A DNA stretch of 13,730 nt from Beroe ovata (Eukaryota > Ctenophora > Nuda > Beroida > Beroidae), in assembly GCA_946803715.1 (NCBI GenBank), contig CAMPET010000190.1, positions 116,286 through 130,015 of the forward strand, written 5' to 3'. Under the pieces are notes generated by a model. It was not told the origin of the DNA and did not search any database. It worked only from the letters and a program-made list of their open reading frames with translations. Shown here piece by piece: positions 1-10,700 of this stretch. Made by a program: the position numbers and the translations under genes. Position 1 is the stretch's first letter. The number at the start of each line of letters is the position of its first letter.

Positions 1-1
1 T

Positions 2-400
2 GACATCAAAACACCATTCGCAAAGGATGCAAGTCAGTACTTGACAATGACAAAATCCCTTTCCTTATGTGTGGTAGATCAACCAATTTTTTTCATAACT
101 TGGCTATTAAATCTCCCAGAAAAACAACAAGACAAGTACAACGATCTCATCAAGACATACTACAAAGAGCTGCAAAGAACGCCCAAGTCCCCGATCCCTA
201 AGAAGAGCCAGACCAAGAGCACATCACAATCTCGGGTCAAGACAGCCAGGAGTCGATGCCGAACAACAACGCCACCACCCGTGACCACGCCAGCCGTGCC
301 CTCTAAACGGGCGAAGTCAGCAATGTTGAGAGCCGTGTCAGAAGCCACCAGTACGAGTGAGGTATCCTGCAGCCTTGCAATTCTTCCAGGCACCGTCAAT
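2..400 (+). CDS. Unrecognised gene, penultimate exon
   Basis: Open from the window edge to a strong donor (AAT|gtgagt at 400/401). The 5' boundary is uncertain. The frame is open from base 2, but a pyrimidine-rich tract ending in cccag at 117-119 could be the true acceptor, which would make the exon start at 120. It encodes the basic Ser/Thr/Pro-rich segment. Confidence 0.5.
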
Positions 401-1066
401 GTGAGTATTTGACATGTGTCAATTTGAGAAGTCGGCCTTCTAGTGTGGATAGGAGATATAATTGAAGTTGTTCAGGAATTATCGAAGACGAGGGCGGAGA
501 AACTGACGAGCAAGGTATCCGAAGCCATAGCAAACAGATACACGAGCCTGAAGAGATCGGACCTCACTATCAAGCCCAATGTAGCGCCAGTCCAATACTT
601 CCTGGCTGAAACACGATCGACCCAGACTGAGAGCGGGATAGTGGAGGGTCTGAACCCGAGATGGCCACCATCCAACAAAAGCGAGAACCCTGACAAGATA
701 GGATATGCCAGCCTCCGTTTACCACTAGCCATCAACACCCTGGGCTTGGATACGAGCCGGAGTGACCGCGAAACTGCGGACAAGGAGACATCAACAGATG
801 CTCTCAGCTATCCACTGTCACACAACACGGACACATCAGCCCCTAAATCAGAACAGAAATTACCGAATATCCGACCGGAAAACCACGGTTGTGTCAAGAG
901 CCAGGCTCACTCGAACTACAACAAGGAGCACCAGGCTGACTGGGTACCACGGATATGGGACTACAACTACCTGCTCTTCCACCTGAACAGGAAGGAGCAC
1001 AGCCCGAACGGAGAGACTCTGATGAGCTGCCACGGTTCCCTCAACATGGACGGATTGATCAGCTGA
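2..1066 (+). CDS. Unrecognised gene, 3' part (two exons)
   Basis: Last two exons of a protein gene whose start lies before the window or upstream of position 120. Joining 2-400 to 476-1066 removes a 75-bp GT-AG intron in phase 0 and gives 329 open codons ending at TGA 1064-1066. Without splicing the first exon stops within four codons, which supports the intron. I recognise no domain. The visible product is hydrophilic. A Lys/Gln-rich stretch (LPEKQQDKYNDL) is followed by a basic Ser/Thr/Pro-rich segment containing KSPIPKKSQ. Next comes a long polar, Ser/Thr/Asn-rich region, and the C-terminus is more ordered and aromatic (RIWDYNYLLFHLNR). There are no convincing membrane segments; the hydrophobic run encoded near 90-115 may be intron, because a good acceptor (tcccag) ends at 119. 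The gene converges on SEC61A. That it is a real gene is likely; its function is unknown. Confidence 0.6.
476..1066 (+). CDS. Unrecognised gene, terminal exon
   Basis: Starts after the acceptor gttgttcag (ends 475) with ELSKTRAEKL and runs 196 codons to TGA at 1064-1066. The alternative acceptor tag at 441-443 would put a stop three codons in, so 476 is preferred. The frame stays open for almost 600 bp of moderately GC-rich sequence inside AT-rich surroundings, which supports coding. Confidence 0.58.
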   Translation, partial: ELSKTRAEKLTSKVSEAIANRYTSLKRSDLTIKPNVAPVQYFLAETRSTQTESGIVEGLNPRWPPSNKSENPDKIGYASLRLPLAINTLGLDTSRSDRETADKETSTDALSYPLSHNTDTSAPKSEQKLPNIRPENHGCVKSQAHSNYNKEHQADWVPRIWDYNYLLFHLNRKEHSPNGETLMSCHGSLNMDGLIS

Positions 1067-1234
1067 TCATCATTGAACACATGTACAAGATATCTTAATA
1101 GTGTTAATTTAAAACGTATTTGATAATTGTATAAGCAACATATATATTCTCTTGCCACTTCTTAACGGGCCATCACGAAAATATTGATGCCCGATAATAT
1201 CTAATAGGAACTCTCGCAGCCGAATGGATTAACA

Positions 1235-1240
1235 AATAAA
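1235..1240 (+). promoter_or_regulatory. Poly(A) signal for the gene ending at 1066
   Basis: Canonical AATAAA 169 bp downstream of the TGA and followed by a mixed AT-rich tract. A second AATAAA at 1504-1509 is also on this strand but lies too close to the SEC61A stop to be the first choice. Confidence 0.45.
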
Positions 1241-1366
1241 AAGTGCTAATTATCACGTCATTGTACAGGTTAATTTACAGCGCCCACCAAAATAATTCGA
1301 GTAGGCCAACTAAATTCGATTGACTATAAAAAGTCGGACCGATTTGAACACATGGAAAATGATTAT

Positions 1367-1372
1367 TTTATG
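1367..1372 (-). promoter_or_regulatory. Possible variant poly(A) signal for SEC61A
   Basis: CATAAA on the minus strand, about 157 bp past the SEC61A stop. I found no canonical minus-strand AATAAA between 1070 and 1528, so this variant is the best candidate, but it is weak. Confidence 0.2.
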
Positions 1373-1528
1373 AAAACCCAAGGTAAATAGTAAACTTAAA
1401 AGAAATGTATCTTATCAAAGCAATCCTATCGGATGTTCTTTCATTTTGGGCGGCTTTAGAACTCCACAGTGAGGCGCGAGGATATCATTGGCTCTGAACA
1501 CTAAATAAAGCGGGTGATGTGACCGTGA

Positions 1529-5597
<4,069 letters not shown>

Positions 5598-5700
5598 GGC
5601 TATCAATCAAAGTTGTGGCAAGAGAAACAAATGTGTAGGATCAACACTTATGATGACATAGCATATACGAATACAATTATCAAAATACTCTAACTGAATG

Positions 5701-5708
5701 TGACGTGT
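5701..5708 (+). promoter_or_regulatory. Possible UPRE/CRE-like site upstream of SEC61A
   Basis: TGACGTGT, about 104 bp upstream of the SEC61A start codon. It matches the TGACGTG core bound by XBP1/ATF6-type bZIP factors in the unfolded-protein response, which is known to control SEC61A in other animals. A 7-base match in a region this size can occur by chance. Confidence 0.25.
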
Positions 5709-5730
5709 GATCGACTTGTAAAGAATGAAA

Positions 5731-5746
5731 CGCGTTATCCAACGCG
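5731..5746. repeat. CGCGTT/AACGCG inverted repeat
   Basis: Perfect 6-bp arms around a 4-bp centre (ATCC), about 135-150 bp upstream of the SEC61A start codon. It could be a dimeric protein-binding site in the promoter; there is no further support. Confidence 0.3.
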
Positions 5747-5842
5747 AAACAAAAACTGGCATTTTTAAGGACTATACTGGATGATGATGCGCGCGGCGCG
5801 ACAGCACCGCAAGCCGTCACTGATAATCGAGCGAAGCAAATG

Positions 5843-5946
5843 TTGTAGGATTTCACCCTACCCTTGCTGGCGGGATTTTATCCCTGGCAAGGGGCGGATT
5901 GAAAATCGCGCGCACCGATGGTATATGGTAGGGTAAAATCCTACAA
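5843..5946. mobile_element. Palindromic MITE-like element, copy 1
   Basis: About 104 bp, with terminal inverted repeats: left TTGTAGGATTTCACCCTACC, and a right end whose complement reads TTGTAGGATTTTACCCTACC. The centre has its own fold-back (CTTGCTGG...CCTGGCAAG). It is flanked by AGCAAATG on both sides (5835-5842 and 5947-5954), extendable to a shared 10-mer, as expected of an 8-10 bp target-site duplication. It has no coding capacity, so it is non-autonomous. The superfamily is unassigned; 9-bp duplications would suit Mutator-like elements and 8 bp would suit hAT. Confidence 0.75.
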
Positions 5947-5956
5947 AGCAAATGTA

Positions 5957-6121
5957 TTGTAGAATTTCCCACTACCCTCGCTGACAGGCCGGAGATTCAT
6001 TCCGGTAGGATCACGCGACGGCTGTAGGATTTTACCCTACCGTCGGTGCGCGCGATTTTCAATCCGCCCCAGCTTGCCAGGGATAAAATCCCGCCAGCAA
6101 GGGTAGGGTGAAATCTTACAA
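5957..6121. mobile_element. Composite MITE-like element, copy 2 (inverted)
   Basis: The left end TTGTAGAATTTCCCACTACC and the right end (complement TTGTAAGATTTCACCCTACC) define about 165 bp. Bases 6023-6121 are an inverted near-copy of copy 1, including the central GGGATAAAATCCCGCC block. Bases 5957-6022 look like a diverged left half of a related element. It is therefore nested or rearranged. No flanking duplication is visible; GATCACG occurs at 6009 and 6122 but does not abut cleanly. Confidence 0.65.
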
Positions 6122-6143
6122 GATCACGGATGCTATTTGTCAA

Positions 6144-6228
6144 CTGTTTCTTGTGCGTGGCGCGCGTGCCTTCGATTCATTGAAGGCCGAAACAGGCCAT
6201 CGATGAAGGTGCGCGCGCAAAAAAACAG
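6144..6228. repeat. Imperfect inverted repeat with GC alternation
   Basis: Arms CTGTTTCTTGTGCG...GCGCGC and GCGCGCGCAAAAAAACAG, with inner TTCGAT/ATCGAT and GGCC/GGCC matches. It would fold into one imperfect hairpin of about 85 nt. Probably another decayed palindromic element of the cluster; its ends are uncertain. Confidence 0.45.
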
Positions 6229-6260
6229 AGCAGTGAACAGATAACATCATGCAATAAAAT

Positions 6261-6339
6261 TTGTCAGATGTTACCTGACCTGTTTCTCGCGCGCGCCGCG
6301 CGCGAGAAACTGAGGTCATGGTCAGATAAAATCTGACAA
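6261..6339. mobile_element. Palindromic MITE-like element, second family
   Basis: 79 bp. The left end TTGTCAGATGTTACCTGACC and the right end (complement TTGTCAGATTTTATCTGACC) match at 18 of 20 positions. At its centre is a 29-bp CG-alternating palindrome (6282-6310). The flanks GCAATAAAAT (6251-6260) and GCAATAATAA (6340-6349) agree at 8 of 10 positions, a plausible degraded target-site duplication of the same size class as copy 1. Confidence 0.65.
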
Positions 6340-6415
6340 GCAATAATAAGCCCTTGTTTCAACATGTCTCGATCTCGCTTGCCTGCATGTCGATGCAACA
6401 TGACATCATGACAAT

Positions 6416-6450
6416 ATTTTGTCATATGTAATATGACATTATGACAAAAT
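6416..6450. repeat. AT-rich inverted repeat
   Basis: Perfect 11-bp arms ATTTTGTCATA (6416-6426) and TATGACAAAAT (6440-6450). Starting at 6419 the sequence reads TTGTCATATGTAATATGAC, the same TTGT-plus-stem design as the neighbouring element ends, so it may be a solo end of a third family. Confidence 0.45.
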
Positions 6451-6634
6451 GACATGATATACCCAGTACTAAGACCCTGGTTTCACGCTCTGCGCTCGCC
6501 GTTAATGCTCAAACGTGAGCCACATGACCGGCATGCCGACACACCACTTCGCAGCTCGTGACAGCGGGGTTTAGCCAAGCAATTTTTTGCTGTGTTGTAA
6601 TTCACAGGACTGTTAGAAAGTTCTTAATTTGGGT

Positions 6635-6708
6635 TTGAAGGATTTCACCCTACCCTTGCTGGCGGGATTGAAAATCGTGCGCACCGACGGTAGGGTAAAA
6701 TCCTACAA
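6635..6708. mobile_element. Palindromic MITE-like element, copy 3 (short)
   Basis: 74 bp with ends TTGAAGGATTTCACCCTACC and (complement) TTGTAGGATTTTACCCTACC. It is flanked by an exact 9-bp duplication, AATTTGGGT, at 6626-6634 and 6709-6717. It is the same family as copy 1 but lacks the central fold-back. Confidence 0.85.
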
Positions 6709-6841
6709 AATTTGGGTACCTTGAAAAAAAGTTACTTAACAATGATATAACTGTTTGAGATTGGCACTGAATATTTGAGTTGATCTTCTGTCAAGAACAT
6801 TCTATTCTATTCTATATTCTACAAGATTCTGCACGGAATTT

Positions 6842-6901
6842 TGCCACAGATAAAATCGCGCCAGCGAAGTTAGGGAGTAATACCAAATACTAATCCTACA
6901 A
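6842..6901. mobile_element. Decayed MITE-like remnant
   Basis: Resembles the right half of copies 1 and 2: TGCCACAGATAAAATCGCGC, then CCAGCGAAGTTAGGGAGTAA, an insertion, and CCTACAA at the end. The left end is not recognisable, so it is an old truncated copy. Confidence 0.5.
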
Positions 6902-7009
6902 GTATTAGAGTTGATTGATGATTCCAGTCAAAATTATTCAATTCAATTCAAACCCTCAATCCAAGCAAATGTGGCTTGATCATCAGAGATCATCTTCCTT
7001 TTGAAATTT

Positions 7010-7065
7010 GGTTAAGTCCCATTGGTTAAGTATCATTGGTTAAGTACCATTGGTTAAGTACCATT
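7010..7065. repeat. 14-bp tandem repeat, four units
   Basis: Four contiguous units of GGTTAAGTACCATT. Units 3 and 4 are identical and the first two differ by one or two bases. It lies about 590 bp upstream of the LMBR1-like start codon. Confidence 0.9.
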
Positions 7066-7617
7066 GTTATCATGTTTCATCTTATGCAAATTGCAAACAT
7101 GCATTAAGCACATCAATGTGCATATGCATTAAGTGGTACCCATTTTGTCATCTGTCAAACAAATGAGTGCGGCATATGTAAAAGTGGGAATCATGTTGAA
7201 TTTTTAAGTAAGCTTGCTAAGGGCTTTAATCTGGGTACTCAGACTGGCAAGTTCCATGCTCAAGTGAATATTGAAATAAATGCTTTTTGATCATTCAATT
7301 TTAATCATCCTATTCCCCGTTAAACTTAGATTGAAGAGGAGTTGAAATTGATACACAGGGATTGTTATGTTCCTACCATGTAAGCTCCTATGTCATTCTA
7401 AAATTACATTTTACTGAAAATTTCCTTGTTATTTTTTTTAAACAAATTGTTTATATTTTACAGCATTGGAACCATCATTCACATTAGGTAAATGCTTCAA
7501 AATAAAAAAGAATAGTTTTCTTAACACAACTGTAATAAATATAATTAGCATACCTGCCCTTTTGATTAATAGGGAATAAAAACGAAATACGTCTAAGATA
7601 TCAGCTTTTCATTACAG
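7066..7617. other. Upstream region / 5' UTR intron of the LMBR1-like gene
   Basis: AT-rich, with no coding ORF. It contains the direct repeat ATGCATTAAG (7099-7108 and 7124-7133) around CACATCAATGTG. A stretch flanked by tttacag and gtaaat (7464-7487) could be a tiny non-coding exon, but this is weak. A good acceptor, cattacag, ends at 7617 and would begin the exon holding the start codon, so the transcription start lies further upstream. Confidence 0.4.
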
Positions 7618-7654
7618 ACTCAACAGCGAATCTGTTTAGACATGCCAGTTATGT

Positions 7655-7738
7655 ATGGATGATTCAAATGGATCAAATGTTTTTGAGCTTGAATCAACAG
7701 ATGATGGAGAGTTTTATCAAGCAGTTCGCCATTCTATC
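7655..7738 (+). CDS. LMBR1: LMBR1-like exon 1, residues 1-28
   Basis: The start ATG at 7655 gives MDDSNGSNVFELES and leads into FYQAVRHSI, aligning with the human pre-TM1 region. Two upstream ATGs (7642, 7651) share another frame and stop at 7662. Donor is gtaagt. Confidence 0.8.
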
Positions 7739-10700
7739 GTAAGTGAAGATTTTATGTTATGATAAAGTTATCCTCAATCATATGACTATTGATTTTAGGA
7801 CTAATATTCTTAGTGAATCTCATTTATCATAATGATCCTCAGATGGCAATGTTGGTCACTGTCATCCTTTACATGATTTCCTATGTCATTCTAAAGAGAT
7901 TTAAGAAACCACACATTTCCAACATTTCAAGTGAAGGTATGATCATTGTCCAATACTGATTCCTATTTAAATCCATCAGAGTTGACTGCTGATGATTAAC
8001 TTAATGACTGTATATATATAGAAAGCAGATTGAATGTTTCTTGAAATTTCTTGAATATAAAATCAATCACTGATCTTCTCCTCAGATATCACTGAAGCAT
8101 CTGTTTACAGAATAACGTGAGTTGCTGTGGCTTGGTTATGTTTTTATTATATTGAAATGAATTGAATGTTTTCTTGCTGTAATCAATAACCACTCAGAGT
8201 ATATATCTATCCTCTGGATATCCGGCAGTACTGTAAATGATTCATATTGCAGAGTCTGCTTGTGTGCCTTCACTCTTAGTGTCAGTCTAGCAGCAAGCTT
8301 GCTCCTCCCTACTTCCATTATATCCAGAGAATTGGTCAGGCATTGGCCCAACTCTTATTATATCAAGTGGATCAATGGAAAGCTTATTAGAGGTATGGAC
8401 ATTTCATGAAAATCTACTCATTCCCATACCTCATTGATAATTTTAAATCTTACCTGTTAGTAGGAATTATTAGCACAAAACTTCCATTTCGTTATGACTG
8501 AACTACCAGCAATGATAAGCAGTTAATTACTGTAAATTAACAGGAAGCTGGTTTATCGTCATGGCAACTAAACCATTATCTCGAGCTACATATGCAACAT
8601 AGTAAACATATTCCGCGTTTGCTAAATTGAGATAGGACCACGGCTGTTTTTATCATATTTCATCGTTTTTTCCTGTATTATTCCGCCATTAGCTAAGACA
8701 CATTGGCTCTGAACAAATTGTAGTTCGCAAATCATGATCGAGAATTCCTATGTGTGTAACTGGTAACTACATAATGAAAACTGCAGAGTGTAACCCAATG
8801 TTTTTGCCTAATTCGCATGATATATAAACATGAAATGGCATCAATGCCACATGCTCGTTGCCCCCCTCCCCCTTTTCCAATTAACATACGTAATTGAAAC
8901 TGCTCACATAACAGAATCGTTGACTCGTTATATAGGGAACCTATCAGTGGAGTATTATGCTGATGTGTGGCTTCGTACAATAACAAGTGTCCCTCACTTT
9001 CTCCTCATTAGGGGTGTTGCAAAATCTCATAGCATAGGTAGAAAAGCGTTGTTTAACATACTGTCCTTACCTCTCGACAGCAGACTCATTACTGTACCAA
9101 CTACTACTGTATATAACAATGTCTGCTAGCTTAGCAACCTAAGGAGTGGGCTATAATACTGAAAGCTGATTCGACAGGTAGAGCCTGAAAATTAGGGACA
9201 TCATTACTTGTCATTTATAGCGAGGCTGATATAGGCAGAGTGTCGTGGAAATTGTCTGGACTCGGTATGGGCAGTCCATGAAGAAAGTCCGCAAAATTAT
9301 CCATATTTTCAACTCGCCTACCCTTATTCCGCAATCAAAGCGAATTCCTTCCTGTATTTGAACGTCCGCTACCCCCTCTAGTCTGCTGCTTACATTCGAC
9401 TAGGGCATTTTTCATGGAAATTTTTCATACCTCCGAGTTATTAACGGCAGGAGAAGCTTTCAACAGATGCTGGTATATTGCCTATCAAAGTCGTTAGCCT
9501 ACGTTTTTAACCGGATATAGACCACTTTTACGGCAAATATGTGACGTGTATCTTCACTTTCTCTAAAGTGGGTCCAATCACTGTGTTCAAATAAAGATGT
9601 AACCTACATGAGTTAGTAGCCTACATCGTGGAAAGGAACCATTCAGATCGCAGAATAATTCCACGAATTAGGGGAAGTTACTGCCATTTTTATCTTTCAC
9701 TGGACAATAAACAAATTTAACCAATACCAAATCCAGTCTGGCTAGACAATGTTGTTCTGTTGACGGAAAACTTCAACAAGTTTCCTATATTTCTGTTGTT
9801 GTACCGCTAACAGTTTTTCCGGGCAAAACTGAAATGTCCAAAACTTGAGTTAAGATATCGAGTAGATAAGCATGAATATTGCATTTTGCAGTTTGAATCT
9901 TTAAACTGTAGAAACTATCATGTTTACAATTGTATTTACTAGCTATCCAGCATATATGCAAATGGGATTAACAATGTACTATAGTATGTACATTGTACAG
10001 TATGTACGTACATCACAAATGTGTCCTGATTTTCATGTGACGTTTGACTGCCAGTATTCATTTTAAAAATAACACTGATTTTTGACAGTTGCGTGTCCCC
10101 TTTCAAACGCAAGGAAATATTTTCAGAGTTGTGGAATGGAGTGTTCCTATGTTCCAACTTGTCTCTCTTCATACTCCTGCCTTTTTCCTACTTTTTCCTG
10201 GAGTCGGAGGGTTTTACCGGAACCAAGGTTAGCAACTGCTCGTTTTCCCCAGTTTATAATGCAATGAATAATGAATACATTATTGTAAGAGTTCGTTATG
10301 TTAATTTTCTGATAATTTAGAAGACCTTTATTTCTTGGAATTGTCCACGTAGAAATATGCAAATGTGCATTGTGCAATTTCCCTCAACTTTGCTAGAAAT
10401 GAAGATTGCAACACATCCACATACTATACATATTGGAAAACTATCGCATCATTGTGCAATGTGGTGAAATGTTGAAATTCAGCGTGTTTTCATTGAACTT
10501 TGATTGCAAATCAAGATCTTCTACTCTATAGTTTAATTCTGACAGTAATTTCACATTACCACTTTCCACTACATAATAGAGAGAATATTGCCTCCCTATA
10601 TAGCTATTAGCTATATTATATACGTTTAACAATACAGCCCCTTCTCTCACCGCACTACTGTTGTCCTATATCGAGGTGGCATCTAACCAACACAACGTTA

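Larger units (their letters stand above)
1067..1528. other. Convergent intergenic region and 3' UTRs
   Basis: The space between two tail-to-tail genes. It is AT-rich with stops in all frames and no long repeat. It must hold both 3' UTRs; the only recognisable signals are the plus-strand AATAAA motifs and one minus-strand CATAAA. Confidence 0.6.
5598..7654. other. Head-to-head intergenic region
   Basis: Separates the divergent start codons of SEC61A and the LMBR1-like gene. The SEC61A-side half is filled with palindromic elements (5843-6450, 6635-6708, remnants to 6901). The LMBR1-like side has a 14-bp tandem repeat and then AT-rich sequence that must hold its 5' UTR. No coding ORF is convincing in it. 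I saw no clear TATA box placed relative to either gene. Confidence 0.7.

Noticed and set aside
443-475. Alternative acceptor at 443 for the unknown gene's last exon
   Set aside because: Joining 400 to 444 gives an in-frame stop after two codons; the acceptor ending at 475 keeps the frame open.
5843-6710. CRISPR-like spaced repeats
   Set aside because: The copies alternate orientation, have terminal inverted repeats and target-site duplications, and sit in an animal genome; they are transposon-derived.
7464-7487. 24-nt non-coding exon of the LMBR1-like gene
   Set aside because: It has tttacag and gtaaat borders but nothing else; such pairs are common in AT-rich sequence.
8830-9129. 99-codon plus-strand open frame in LMBR1-like intron 4
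   Set aside because: No domain, no membrane or low-complexity pattern, and no splice signals placing it in a gene; length is within chance for 1.7 kb of sequence.
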